Of a DNA stretch of 64,000 nucleotides, positions 23,256 to 36,588 are shown piece after piece (positions within the stretch are counted from its first letter, which is position 1; the number at the start of each line of letters is the position of its first letter). This DNA is from Laguncularia racemosa (Eukaryota > Streptophyta > Magnoliopsida > Myrtales > Combretaceae): NCBI GenBank assembly GCA_037954665.1, contig JBBMOL010000016.1, positions 6,448,001 through 6,512,000 on the forward strand. The letters run 5' to 3'. The notes beneath the pieces were generated by a model. That model made no database searches. It worked only from the letters and a program-made list of their open reading frames with translations, and was not told where the DNA came from. The translations under genes and the position numbers were made by a program.

Positions 23256-25795
23256 TTAGAAATGTACTATTTCTTTGCGAGAAAAGAACAAGCCAGAGGG
23301 TCCATCCTTAGGAAGCAAAGCCAACCAAACAGGACTCTCAGCTCCCTGTGACGCATCCAGAAAGCCCGTGTTGCAAGTTATGTCTGTTCTAACATAGCCA
23401 GGACAGACACAGTTGATTAAGAATGATGGGAACTTCTTGGCCAGCATCCTCGTGTATGCGTTGACAGATGCTTTGGAAAGTTTATACGCGCGTAAATGGG
23501 GTGGCCATCCTCTTCTATCAAGCTGGTCCTCTTTGAAATCTCTCAGAAGTTCTTCAAGTAACTCATCGATTTTCTCCTCGGTGAGATTTTCAGTCTCACT
23601 AAGGATCTGCCTTTGCCTTTCTCCAGGTATATTCTGAAGTAGAGATATTTTGTGCACATTTGATTGAAATGCTCAAAAGAAAATTAGATGCTGCTATGTT
23701 GCGCATTATTTTCTTGTTTTTATGTAATGCAGCAGAATTGCATAGAAAGTTATGCCTTTTATGATTAATTTGGTAATTAATGCAACAATCCCTAAAAGCT
23801 TATGAAACTGCACCAACACCACCAACTTTTATGATTGCGCATCTGTGTCCCTCTAATGTTTATGAAGCCCACAGTTATAGAATTTGCTAGGAGTAATCCA
23901 TGTAGCTATGGAAAACTAATCAAGAAGTTGTCCACGTAGTTACCAAACTAATCAAAAGGAGGATGTTTAGTCTATGTACTAAGGAAATTCATACGATGGT
24001 GTAATGATACATAACAGGGTTGTAAATGCAGAATTCAAAAAAGCAGCTGCATCAATGTAATCCTGAAAGTCTGCGGGGTAATCGGTGAAAGAAAACTTAC
24101 CTAGATTTGAAGCTAGAAGTATATAGTGTTTCTATAAAATCTTACGCAGGAAAATACTGGCTAGGCCTACCCAAGTAATTATCCGTCCTTCAGGACCACT
24201 AAGAGAGTTCCATGTCCCACAAATGTAGAAAAATTTTGAAATCAGCTCGAAGAAATGCCCATCAATACCATAGTAATCAATGATTTACCTCCAATTGTCC
24301 TAGAAGAGAGGATACGTTTACTATCCGGGCTGAATCGGACAACTGAAGAAAAGGAAGCATTGCTTCAATCATTCTTTTGGTGCCATAGTAGTTTGTTTTC
24401 AGGCATTCTTCGGCCAAAGCATGATTCTCAGTCGATATGTCATCCCATACCTCTCCTTCTCGCGGCTGCATGAGCAAAACAATCACTCAGCTTTAAGCTT
24501 AGCATTAAAACAGCTAAAAACCCCATCAAGTGGTCCACTTAATTAAATACAAGCGAGATGACGGTACAGAGATTTGAGCTCTTGATGCTCTAGTACCATG
24601 TTAAGTTTTAAGTCATTAAGGGGTCAAGGCCAGAATACTAACGAATCTTTGTTCACGTTCCACAGCCTTTGCCAAATTCTCAGGGTCCATGATGGTTCCA
24701 CCAACTCCAGCATTGTTGATCTGCATTTAAACTTCTATCGTCAGCACAAAATAATTTTTCAACTCTTTTCTATAACGGCAAGACCCAGCAAAAATCAATA
24801 TCCAATAGACGTTGAAGCCAACCGAGCTTAATCTTATGGCATACGTATCATTGAATCTGCTCAAAGTTGTTGTAGTAATCCTTCTTTTACACATAGAATA
24901 GAATAAAAGAAGGATGCAAATAAGTTGAGTCAAAATAACGGTATTAAACTCAAACTTGAGCTAGAATCAAAATCAATCGAGTTTAGAATGTTAAGATTTG
25001 AGTTCGATTTGAAATGCGACTCCATTGACTCAGAGCGCAAACTCAGTTGAACTCATTCAGGCTCGTTTCACTGCAATATATTGTGCTTAGTTTATGCTTA
25101 ATCTCGACTCAAGTTTGATTAATCTTTTGAACTCATTGAGCTAAATTTTATCAAGCTCAAACTTGACTCAATAAGCCATTCAAATAACTAGAGCTCAAGT
25201 TTGACTGGATTTGAATCAAGTTGAACTCGATTAAACATCAAATTGAACTTGCGTAGCGTTTGAGTAGGTTTGTTTTCCTCCACAATATAATTACTTCTAT
25301 CATTATAGAAATAGCTCCAAGTGATGGCAATATTTAGTCTAATCATGAAGAAGGTTTGGAACATGCCAGAATGTCTAGCTTGCCAAACTGTTCCCCGATG
25401 AAATCAGCCAGAGAAGCGATGCTGGATGGATCAGCAACATCAAGTTGGTGAAAAATAATGGAGTTCGAAAGACCAGATTCTTCCAATTCCTTGACAGCTT
25501 CATGACCCCTCTTCTCATCTCTAGAAGTCAAAACCACCATGACTCCATTAGAAGCTATATGTCTACATATTTCGAATCCTATTCCCTTGTTTGAACCAGT
25601 GACAACAGCACACCTGATAACCGGAAAAAAAAAAAAAACCATTCCTACCATGTTATTTCTTTTCTTTTTTTTTAAGAAACTATTAACAGGTTCTCAGAAC
25701 ACTCGAATGCTTCAAATATTATAATGGAAGGAATAAATGAAATGATATGGTATTTACCTCTTTGTTGCTAGAAATGTTGACGATGTTTCCGCCAT
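23256..25795 (-). CDS. SDR gene C: (+)-neomenthol dehydrogenase / salutaridine reductase-like, intact ORF
   Basis: Five exons on the minus strand: 25758-25795, 25367-25613, 24643-24720, 24289-24465 and 23256-23633. Together they give 918 nt, 305 aa, the usual family length. Visible motifs are the cofactor loop TGSNKGIG (about residues 18-25), NNAG (97-100), the catalytic serine region NVSS (171-174), Y230xxxK234 (YKLSK) and CPGYVRTD after it. The protein should be a soluble NADP(H)-dependent carbonyl reductase or alcohol dehydrogenase of specialised metabolism; the substrate cannot be told. Introns 1, 3 and 4 are GT-AG. Intron 2 starts with GC (CTG/GCATGT), and the nearest alternative GT, 5 nt on, would break the frame. 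Copy B lies 0.66 kb downstream of its stop. Confidence 0.88.
24930..25300. repeat. Dispersed CTCAAGTTTGACT-rich repeat in intron 2 of gene C
   Basis: The intron is rich in variants of ACTCAAGTTTGA/TCGAGTTTGA on both strands. A similar stretch lies in intron 4 of copy B (about 21110-21300). Resembles a short non-autonomous plant repeat; no clear ends were found. Confidence 0.4.
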
Positions 25796-26640
25796 TGTTG
25801 TGCCTTGGAAGATGAGAGTAAGAAGCGGATTTGCATTTAAGAAAAGTAAGTGTACGTCCAGAAACTTGTTAAATTCTGCATGTTATAACTTTACTTATAT
25901 CGTTAATGTCCATGCTTATTCACACTCATATGAACATCGCCAAATCTTTCTTAAGTATGATTGAGTGATATTAAAGTAGGTTATTCAACATGTATTTCCT
26001 AAGTCTTTTAAGCTTATAAACATACACGCGCATATATATATATATATAGACAGATAGATAGATAATGATATAGGTATAGATAGATAGATAGCCATATTTT
26101 TATGTATTAAATAGTGCAAGTTTCCTAGAATTATGCATAGGTATGGCTACATACATGTTATGTGTCCATGAATTTATACATAAATATAGCTTCATAAAAT
26201 AAAGATATATATATATATATACACTAAATTATTTACTTATAACGGATTGGAAGACAAAATAACATATATGTGTGTATGTGTGACAAAAATAGTTTTGATA
26301 CTTATAGATATATGTCCATAATACATTGGTGAGAAAAGTTAATTACAGTAGCACTAAAAGATTAGCTATTGTAATGGATTTTATCTACCTAAATCCCTAT
26401 ATAATTGTGTGTGTATAAGGGTAAGGAGACATACCTGTACACGTGCACAACACAATTACACACAAAACACCACAACACACAACACACATGCACACACAAC
26501 AAGGGAACTAGCAAGCCAGTGCTTTTAAGCACCATCAAGCAAGTGTTTTCCAAATTTTCTAACATTTCTATTTCATTAAGAGTTAAGATAGTGCTTTTCA
26601 CATCGGCTTGACGATATTCAACTTTCATTTGACTTCTTCC
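25796..26640. repeat. Upstream region of gene C with microsatellites
   Basis: No coding frame. (TA)n at 26034-26048, (GATA)n at 26050-26090, (TA)n near 26204-26222 and a CACA-rich stretch at 26440-26505. No convincing TATA box was found near the gene C start, where a GTTATAAC sequence is the only weak candidate. Confidence 0.55.
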
Positions 26641-28600
26641 TTTTAGTATGAATATTTCACATCCTAACCCAAAATTTCACCAGTCCAAACTCTAAAACAA
26701 CAACAAACACAACATCTACAATGTCATCCAAGCAAGAAATACACAAACACAAGACAAACATTGTAGTATATCTTTGAATGTTCCACTCACATTGATATCT
26801 TAACTTCAAAACTCCAAACAAACCTAGAGGAGTCATGAAAGTTTGAATATTTGACCTAGTAATAAAAGAATAACAAAACTTGAAATTAGATCTAGTAACT
26901 GAACACATTAAAATTTAGAATAAAAATCAAGTCTATATATATATATTTTAAATTCGTGTAAATTTAACCTAGATTTAGAGTTTGATATTTATTTAGTAAG
27001 TGAGGTCTTAAGGGAAAATATTTTTTGTCGTGCCTTAAAAGGGGGCTTAGAAGTTTCTACTAAAAGTTGTCACGCTACACATGCACTTGTTACATGATAA
27101 TTGCCTTATAAGTTAGAGGTCACAAGAATAATTATTTAAATAATTACGGTTAATCATATTACATGTAATCCTATAATAAGAATATAACTATGAATTTCCG
27201 TGCTCCAAGGTCAACTAAGATTGCAGAGAATCGACATCCCCTACCAAACAATAAAATGGAAAAACACATTTAAGTTTTACAAATTCCATTCTTACATTGA
27301 GTTCCTAAGAATAGAATTTCATATAAATAATCTATTAATACACACCTTACTATATCACTCTTGATTTTGGTAGCATATAACAATTTACAAAATTGAATGC
27401 TTTTGGCATTCCACTATTTCATTTTAACTATTCTATATTCATCGGAATAGTTACAACTGTTTCTCATAAGCAGGTTCATTTAGGTCCCACACTACTACAA
27501 ACCGAAAGTTTCAATAAACCAGATCAAATATTTACAAACATCTATGTACCAATATTCTAATATAGATTTATAGAAAGAGTTCATTATAACTCTCAACCCT
27601 TACTTATTCTAAAAGTTTTGTGGCAAAGTTTACTCACTTTAGTGCTATGCCTAAGCGATAAGTTTTCATAGTCGTGTCTTGTATCACACACTCTATAGGA
27701 GGGTGAGAAATAGCTTAGTAAGATAAGAGTACAATATCTCAATACTGTACACACATAAACAATTCACATAAGTGCTCAATTGTATGCTATGTATAGGCAA
27801 CCATATGCAATGCAATATTGCATGTAGTCTTCCGGTAACCAATATGAAGTCTGGGGTTTACACTCCCTTTGACCTTAGGTCGGGAATTTGCATCACAACC
27901 ATCAGTTCCTAGGTTTCACAACCTAATTATTTTAATCTTATCTCTTCATTAGAATTGGTCTTTTAAATTTAATTCCATAAACTCAGGTGTAATTTAGCAC
28001 ACCAAATAATAAACACCCTTAAGGAAAAACCAAACTTAGAACCATTAAAGGCCCAACAATCCCTTAATCACTTAGTTAACCCCTAGAAAAATATTAGTCC
28101 TACTCAATTACTTTCAATATGCCCTATAACAGCGATGACCTTCAATATAATGCAATGTCTCATATAATGCATGTTGAAATTTATATTAGCTTAATATTAT
28201 TATGTCAATTTAGATTTAAGTGACCAATTAGATAAAGAAACAAATCACAAGAAAATAAAATTTCTCAATAAATTAACATATAAGGTCAAATCAACAATAA
28301 CATATTACAACTTAATCTCATCAATCACCCAAGGTTGATCTACAATTCTTATTCCTCAACAACAACTGAGTCATTCCATTACTCAAGCCTCAATTCATCT
28401 ATCTTCAAGAACCAAACCAAGCAACTAAATGTGCCTCCTTCCAATATTCTCAACTTATCTCACCACACTAACCACTTATTCCATTCTTTAGTCACAAAAA
28501 AAAAAGAAAAAGAAAAGAAAAATTCACATCATCACGGTATAATAAAGTTAATTTTTCAGGAATTTAGATTTCTTTTTAATTCAATTAGTCACACATTACA
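26640..28600. repeat. AT-rich repeat region; 26810-27030 matches 30130-30340
   Basis: The two stretches share ACCTAGTAA..AA.GAATAACAAAA, CATTAAAATTTA.AATAAAAATCAA and TTTGGAGTT-like runs in the same order, as direct repeats 3.3 kb apart. The remainder to 28600 has no supported gene. It could be retroelement LTR or leader sequence. Confidence 0.5.
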
Positions 28601-29800
28601 CTATACTACACACATGCCTCTCCCTTAATTCCCACACATACCCATTGTAGCATACACAACAACCCATCCGTGACACACACAGCACGCTTAACATACACAC
28701 CCTGCACTACCATCACCTACGTTCGCATGCCCATGCACTCACATACTACACTTCTATGCGTACACATACACGCACTTGCCCGTGTACATACACATACATG
28801 CCCATGCATACACAATCTATCACACACATGTAGCACACCCAACATCCTCACATACATGCAGCACATACTGCTTCATCATAAATGCATAGCGTGCCATTCC
28901 AGCACACACACACACACACAAATAAACACACACATATATATACACCAGCATACACCACACAAACACATCGTTTCAGCATACCCACACACATATACACACA
29001 CACAACACGATCACACACATGGCACACACCAGACTAGCACACACACACATATATCAAACAAACACACACTCACTTGCACACACATACATTAATCCAACAC
29101 ACAACAACACATTTACACATGATCGCACTAGCACACATAGTGACTCACAGCACAACCACACCCCAGCACACACTACTCACATAGCACCTCACCTCTGCCG
29201 TGTGCACACTTCACACACTCGCATATACACAATACACATAATACAATCGCACACACATCCTGCATAACTCAATCATGCACACACCGTACCCACACAACAC
29301 AATCACGTACTAAGATTCCCTCAACATCAACATGGTCCCCTACATGTTTTACATACCTCCATGACAATAGCAATAATAGCAATGGCAACAACAATAGCGG
29401 CAATAACAACAATAGCAGCAGTAGCAGAAATAGCAACAACAAAAACAGCAACAGCAGAAACAACAATAATGGCAATAGAAATAGTAATAATAGCACACAC
29501 CACAACCCACACTAAACATCCCATTGCATACACATAGAACACTCATGTTCCAACACATACACAATAGCATCCCATTAGCAGCCACTCACACCCATCGTGC
29601 ACCCAAACATGCACAATAATATACCTTAGCTACAGTAACGCTACAGTAATACGCCTTACAGCACAAGCTATTAAACTCACCAAAGCATTTCATATCACTC
29701 ACACATATGAGAGCATGCAACACATATTCACACACAAATCACACCCATCACACAGTAATGCTCACACACACACAACTGACACAACGTCATTCAACATGCG
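28600..29800. repeat. Long degenerate (CA)n-rich, G-poor low-complexity tract
   Basis: About 1.2 kb dominated by CACA, ACAC and CATACA words on the plus strand, with few G. Open frames here (His/Thr-rich) are a by-product of composition. A GT-rich counterpart on the plus strand lies at about 56100-56420 next to an inverted copy of the neighbouring repeat. Confidence 0.8.
29355..29500. repeat. Imperfect trinucleotide tract (CAA/CAG/TAG)
   Basis: Roughly 145 bp of interrupted CAA, AGC, AAT triplets inside the CA-rich region. The cysteine/leucine/valine-rich minus-strand frames here are artefacts of the triplet period. Confidence 0.8.
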
Positions 29801-30079
29801 CATAGTTTCATTTTAGCTCCATCCACTCACACCTACTACACATATTGCACACACATCTCACAATATGGTACAAACACATTAGCCACTTCATTCTCATTTC
29901 CACCCACTTGCGAGGCAATAGAATCACGTACAACACACGTTCAGAACAAAACATACATACATACATACATACATATATGATTCCAAAATAAAACTCATGA
30001 CATCCATGGAACAAAACATAATTAATTATATATATACATACATATATATATATAACATCTTAGATACAAATAGCAATAT

Positions 30080-32340
30080 ATCACTGACTTCTTACTTATT
30101 TAGGTTTTTTAGTTTTAAAACTTAAAATAACCCTCGAGAAATCATGTAAATTTAGGGCTCTCACCTAGTAACAAATGAATAACAAAAGCAAAGCTAATTC
30201 TAATAACTAACTCATTAAAATTTAAAATAAAAATCAAAACTAATTTTTTTTTAATTCCTATTGATTTAAATTCAAATTTGGAGTTCGAAATTTACCTAGC
30301 AAGTATGGTCTTGATGTAAAGTACTCCTTTCAAGGATTGTAATAGCACTTACAGTTTTTGATTTGTAGTTAGTATGAAAAAGTTACAGATTTTTTAAGTT
30401 TTGGGGAAAAGTTAAGAGAGAAAGAGAGATAAGAAGAGAAAGGAAGATAAGAGAGAAAAGAGAGATAAGAAAGGGAAAGGAGGTATGAGGCAGAGAAGAA
30501 AAGAAAAGAAATAAGGAAAATAGGCAATGAATAAATATCAATTACCGATCTGGTTAGTATAAGTATTAACATTTTATTAAATTATTTAAATTATGATATT
30601 TTTATATTAAAATTTATATATATATTAAATAAAATATTCTAAACATAAATATATATTTAAAAATTCTATTTAACAATCATAAATCTAAAATATTAATTCT
30701 TAATTATTATTTATTATAATTATCTAACAGATCTCTTTTCTTTCTTATCTTTTTATTTTAAAGTTTATTATCATTTGTTATAAAATTTTCATTATATGTC
30801 AATTATTAAGATAATATTAATATATTAGAGTGACCTAATTTTTATTATTAATTTTCTCATAATTTTATAATCGCAAAAAATTCTATCCTTACTACCCTAA
30901 CATAAAATTACTTATTTTTCTACTTATTTTATTTAATTTTAGTATAGTTTTTCAAAATTTCCAAAGCATTACACTTTTCCAAGGATCATAGTAGTGCTTA
31001 TGGTTTTTTATTTGGAGTTATTATGGGGAAGTTACAAAATTTTCAAGATTGGAGGGGAAAGTTGAATCGTAACCAAAGAAAGAAAAAGAAGAAAAAGGAA
31101 GAAAGAAGGAAAAGAAAGGAAGAAAAGAAAGAAAAATCCAGCTTGAAAGAAAATGAGAAGAGAGCAAAAGTGAAGTGAAGCAAAAAGAATATAAGGGTGG
31201 GGAAAATATCTAATTTTGGGTTTGATTAGTGTGTATACTAATAATCTAGTTAAATTATTTAAACTATAATACTTTTATATGGAAACTTATATGTAAGCTA
31301 AATAAAATATTTTGAGTATAAATAAATATTTAAAAATTCTATTTAACTATCCTAAATCTCAAATTTTAATTCTTATTTCCTATTTGTTATATTTCCCTAA
31401 CAGATCTAGTTTCTTTTTTATTTTTGCATTGTAAAATCCATTATTATTTGTTATAAGATTTTCACTATACGTAAATTATTAAAATAGTATTAACATATTA
31501 TAAATAATTATTATCAATCTTTCAAAAACTTTTGTCCACTATAAAATTTACTCATGAAGTTTTAATAATCCGAAGTGTATTAAAATTAAATATTTATATT
31601 AGTGATTATATTATTATATTAGAACTTTACATATATTTATTTTATTCTTGATTATTATTAGGATTTTTATTACACTCCTATGATCCTATAGTCCTATTAA
31701 TTGTACTTATATTTAATAATCATAGTTAGGCTAACATTGTTAATGATGTCATCATCTACTAATGTATAAAAGAAATTATTTTTAAAACCTTAAAATTTAT
31801 TGTCATTGTCTTGTGTTAATATAATTTTAAAGAACTTGAAAAATACATTTTTTTCACATATATGTTAGTGGAAGTGCTTTGGAAGATCTTTAAGTTAAAT
31901 ATCACCACAAAATATATAGTTAAAGTTTGACATTAGAATACCCTTTTTACACAATGCTCTTAATTGTGAATAATATCGGTCTATATTATAAGAAACATAT
32001 CAATATAAAATATATACTTATAGTTATATACATATATAGTATAGACTTTTTAAAAACATTAAACCATGTATTGGATAATTATTTGTATACTTATATAACT
32101 TATATTTGTAGATTTTGAAATTTATTAGATTAAGTATTGAACTTTTGATTTATTTATTATTTATCTTTCTTAGTGTCAATATATTAAAGTGATTCAATTG
32201 TTATTGATAAAATTTTCAAATTTTTTTAATCATGAAAACATTATCCTGCCATCCTATCATAAAGGTACTTATCACTTTGTTTATTTTCTTTAATCGTAAA
32301 ATGGTTTTTCGGAATTTTGTAAGGCATTTCTCCTTATAAA
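30080..32340. repeat. Tandem, partly inverted copies of LTR-like family R
   Basis: Two related units of about 650 bp begin near 30330 and 30985. Both start with CCAAGGAT..TAGTA.. GCTTA-like text and a polypurine tract (30410-30520 and 31070-31190) followed by matching AT-rich sequence. The second unit is interrupted near 31500-32150 by sequence that is the reverse complement of part of 9190-10309. The same blocks run in the opposite direction at 55550-56090. No gene. Confidence 0.6.
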
Positions 32341-33369
32341 CAGGATGCCTACTCACTCTTACCGTTTGTAAGCAAGATGAAAATTTTATGGCATTAACAA
32401 ATTAAAAACAGAAGCCATCGAAGTAAACCTCCTCCATAAACATAAATATAATATAATAATGTAGTGGGGGTTTCTTGTTAAGTGTAATGGTTACACAATA
32501 ATAATAATAATAACACTACAAAAAAAAATAATATAATAATTATTGTGTTATATATATATATATATATTATTAAAGAAAATAACGCCAATTCAAGATACGG
32601 AACTCAATTTTAGAGGCATCCGTGGTTCAACGTCGTCGTCATGTTCCCCATCTTGATGCAATCGACCTGCAGATGGACGAAATCGGGTCGGGGTATGCCT
32701 ATTTTCGGGTGTTGATTAATTATTGTTCAGAGCTGCATATCATATATTATCTTCGGGTTTTGATTAATTATTATATATTAGAATCAGCACGTTTTCCTAA
32801 CACACGGTTATTGTTCTAATTCAATTGGGTACACCATGGAAAAAAATATATCAATTCATCTTAAAATCACGTTTGCAGCCAAAAAGGATACGACTATACA
32901 TCATAATTGACTATTATTATACTTTTTTTCCACAAGTGATTGATAAAATTATTTTCAGATACCTAATATAGATGAGCTAGTTTCGATTCTTTATAGATCC
33001 CACCAGGCCAGTAATGTAAGCAATAACAAGTAGCTTCCGGAAATTTTACTCAGCCAGCTTTGTTAGTTCAACTATTCATTATCATTTTTGCCTATCGATC
33101 TGCTTTTCCTTTGATTTAGATAAAAACTCAGAATGATTCCACCCGAAAGAATTCGGACGAGATATTTAATAGAATTTAGATCCAATAAGGAAGCTTTAAA
33201 TGTTGAGTTATAAGGTGGTTAACATACTAATCGACCCGTAAGTGAATTGTCCAACCATAGGACCCATGCTTTATAAAATTACATGCTTTTCCTTTTGTGA
33301 GCGGCATGCATAATAATGTATAAATCAGAAGGCAAACTGCAAATTCACTTTGAAACTATACGCTAGGTA
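32341..33369. other. Intergenic stretch without a supported gene
   Basis: The first 290 bp repeat 18225-18520. A 65-codon frame at 32622-32819 contains two copies of a TTGATTAATTATT phrase but resembles no family. The remainder has no feature I can support. Confidence 0.45.
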
Positions 33370-33375
33370 TAGGTA

Positions 33376-33651
33376 TGAAATAAAAACAACTTCTTTTATT
33401 ACTCGATGAATGATGACTTAATGATAATTACAACCTTATAAATATTAGAAACAATCTTAAAAAATCTCAACCAACACCAACATATCTTCTGAGTTTATTT
33501 AACTAAATAAAAAGTACTAACTCCTAGATAAGATAAGATCAGCTTCCTAAATAAATGGAAAACTCAAAACTAACTTGACTTATTCAGCAAAGACTAATTC
33601 AGCAACTTCTAACTTCCAAAATATGATTGAAAGTTGCACTAATTTGCAACA
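33376..33651 (-). repeat. Copia-1 3' LTR
   Basis: 276 bp, matching 37788-38068. On the minus strand it is preceded by the polypurine tract AAGGGGGAA (complement of 33652-33660). Confidence 0.92.
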
Positions 33652-33790
33652 TTCCCCCTTAGTGCAAGCTTACTATCAACGACACCAAGAGCACTTCGAA
33701 ATACTTCAAACTTTGCTTTGCTAAGTGCTTTAGTAAATATGTCAGCAACTTGATCTTCTATTCGTATTTTCTGCAACTGAATGTCCTGAG

Positions 33791-36588
33791 TCAAAACCTT
33801 TTCTCGGACGAAATGTAAAGCGTTTCAATATGTTTTGTGCAGGCATAAAAAACTGGATTTCCAGCAAGCTTAATTGCACTTTCATTGTCACAATGAATGG
33901 GGACTAGATAGTCTAAGATAGAAAACATGTCTTGAATGAGCTTCTTAAGCCAAATACACTCTTGAGTGGCCATAGTAGCTGCTGCATATTCAACTTCACA
34001 ACTTGAAAGAGCAACAGTGGTTTGCTTTTTACTGCATCGTGAGATAACTGCTGAACCTGTATTAAAACAATACCTTGTTGTGGAGCGCCTATCATTTACA
34101 TCACCACCCCAATTTGCATCTACAAAACCAGTCAAAAGAAATGATGTATGCTGCTTATACAGTAACCTAAAATTCATAGTGTCTTTTACATAGCAAAGAA
34201 TCTTCTTCGCTGTAATTAACTGACTCTCACATGGTTTGTCCATAAACTAAGAGATGACTCCTACAAAATATGAAATGTCAGGCCTTGTGATAGTTAAATA
34301 GAATAGGCTACCAACGAGCTGCCGAAACAGTGTTGCAACTTCCAGTAGTTTTCCTCCATCTTTAGTTAACTTCAAGCAAGGTTCCATAGGAGTAGTCATT
34401 ACTTTTTACTCCCTCATATGAAAACAATTTAGCAAGTTTTCTACATATCCCTTTTGAGAGACAAAATATCCATCTGACCATTTAACCTCCAAGCCAAGAA
34501 AATAACTAACTTCTCCCAAACTCTTCATTTCAAAACGAAGAGACAAAGCATCTTGAAGATGAGTTATTTCAGCATTGTCATTACTTGTAATGATCATGTC
34601 ATCCACATAGAGAAGGAGCATTGTGCATACTGAAGTTGTTTTCTTAATAAATAAACTTGAATCTGCATTTGAAGACTTGAAACCACATAAATCAAGGTAT
34701 TGAGCAATTTTACCATACTATGCACGTAGAGCTTACTTGAGGCCATACAAAGCCTTCTTGAGTCGGTACACATAATCTAGAAACTCCTTAGAACTAAATC
34801 CATGTGGCTGCTCCATAAAGATCTCTCGATCCAAACCCCCATAAAGGAATGCATTCTTCACATCTAATTGCCACAATTTCCAGCCTTTGTAAGCAGCTAA
34901 TGAAATAATTGTTCTAATTGTCACCTTTTTAGCAACAGGGCTAAAAGTCTCTTCGTAATCTAGACCATATTGCTGGCAGAAACCATGAGCGACAAGACGA
35001 GATTTATACTTGTCCATAGTACCATTAGCCCTTTTCTTCAACTTGTAAACCCATTTGCAAGTAACTATTTCAACATTTTGTGGCTTCGAAACAAGCTCCC
35101 ATGTGCAATTCTTGTTTAGAGTTGATATTTCCTCCTGCATTGCTTCTTCCCATTCAAGAATGCCTTTAGCTTCATTGTAAGACTAAGGTTCATTTTCACA
35201 ATCACCCATCAAAAAACAGGACACAACATTGCAATGATTTAACTGAACTTCATAATCGATTAAATAGTCAGGTTGCTTTCTTTGTCTAGAAGACCTTTGA
35301 ATAGCAATCCCTATAATCTCCTCTTGCTGAATATTTTCTCCAAAAGGAGTAGTAATGCTTCCCATTTCGCTAGATCCATCATCACTGAAGAAGGGTGAAA
35401 GATTAGCTATGCCTCTATTCGTATTTGCATCAATCTAATGAGATGAAAATTCATCAAACACCATGTCATAAGAAACAACAACTTTCTTTGTTTCTCGATC
35501 CATACATCTTCATCCTTTCCTGTGAGTGTCATAGCCAACAAAAACACAACGCCTTGCCCTAGGGTTAAGTTTAGTCCGCTAGTTTTTGGGACATGAACAT
35601 AGCATACTCAGCCAAAGACTTGAAAATAACTCACATTGGGTTCTTGATGGTATAGTGCTTCAAAAGGAGATGATTTTGTCCTTGGCCATGGAGGTAGACG
35701 ATTTATGACATGGCAAGCTGATTGAATAGTTGCTACCCATAGCTCTCTCGGAAGCTTCTTTACATGCAACCATAAAAGACACATGGATGTGAGATGTGCC
35801 AACTTGTGCTCAGCAACTCCATTTTGTTATGGAGTTTCTGGATAAGTCATTTGACGCCTAATGCCATGTTCTCTACAATAATTTTGGAATTGTTCAGACA
35901 TGTATTCTCCTCCATTGTCAATGCTTAGACACTTTATTGGCAACCCAAATTCTTTCTCCACCTGCTCCTTAAACTGAATAAATTTGGAGAGAGTCTCACT
36001 TTTGCGTTCCAAGAAAAACACCCAAGTGTACCGAGAGAAATCATCCACAAGAATCATTACATAATGAAAACCATAGAAACTGGGTGGTCTTGTTGGCCCC
36101 ATCAAATCTGAATGTACCAGTTGTAGCGTAGCAATAGCTCTATTATTCAAATTCAAGAAGGGAAAACGATGTGATTTTCCATATTTGCAACCGGGACAAA
36201 CCACATCTTGATGAATCTCTTTATAGAGAGGAACTCCATGAAGAAGTTTCATTGTAGAGATTTCCTACAGCAATTGATAGCCAACGTGGCCTAATCGAGC
36301 ATGCCAAAGTGTCACACTTGCATTCTGACCTATCTTTTCAACATATGCATCACTTGCAAACAGTACATAGAGTGAATCTTTTCTTTTTCCAGTAAATAAA
36401 ACATCAGCTTCAAGTTGTTTTATATTGGAAATAAATTTTACATCTTCTGGACCAAAAAGAACATACCTCCTAGAATTAGCAATCTGAGAAACCGAAGCAA
36501 GATTCTTCTTTAAGCCTGGAACATGATAAACATCTTTAAGAGAAACACCACCAACATTTGAAATATCTTTCTTGATATTGAAATTTCC
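33791..36588 (-). pseudogene. Copia-1 pol: integrase, RT, RNase H
   Basis: GAG-pre-integrase and integrase zinc finger text is near 36150-36450 (WHARLGH, CPGCKYGKSHR). The integrase core is at 35827-36252 (HSDLMGP, DDFSRYTW, SIDNGGEY, then GVAEHK). RT is at 34733-35140 (KWVYKLKK, KSRLVAHGF, DVKNAFLYG) and 34406-34621 with the catalytic LLYVDDMIITS box. RNase H is at 33791-34243 (DANWGGD, SRCSKKQTTVALSSCEVEY, HIE). The frame shifts between 35608 and 35365, and stops separate every block. The order integrase before RT defines copia. Confidence 0.92.

Noticed and set aside
28335..29267. Long His/Thr-rich open frames on the plus strand
   Set aside because: They lie in (CA)n-rich low-complexity DNA where stops are rare by composition; no domain or codon signal.
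29269..29585. Leucine/valine/cysteine-rich minus-strand frames that look like membrane segments
   Set aside because: Same trinucleotide tract read in three frames; an artefact of the triplet repeat.
32622..32819. 65-codon frame with an internal repeat
   Set aside because: No family resemblance, no splice or promoter context; kept only as a note in the intergenic entry.
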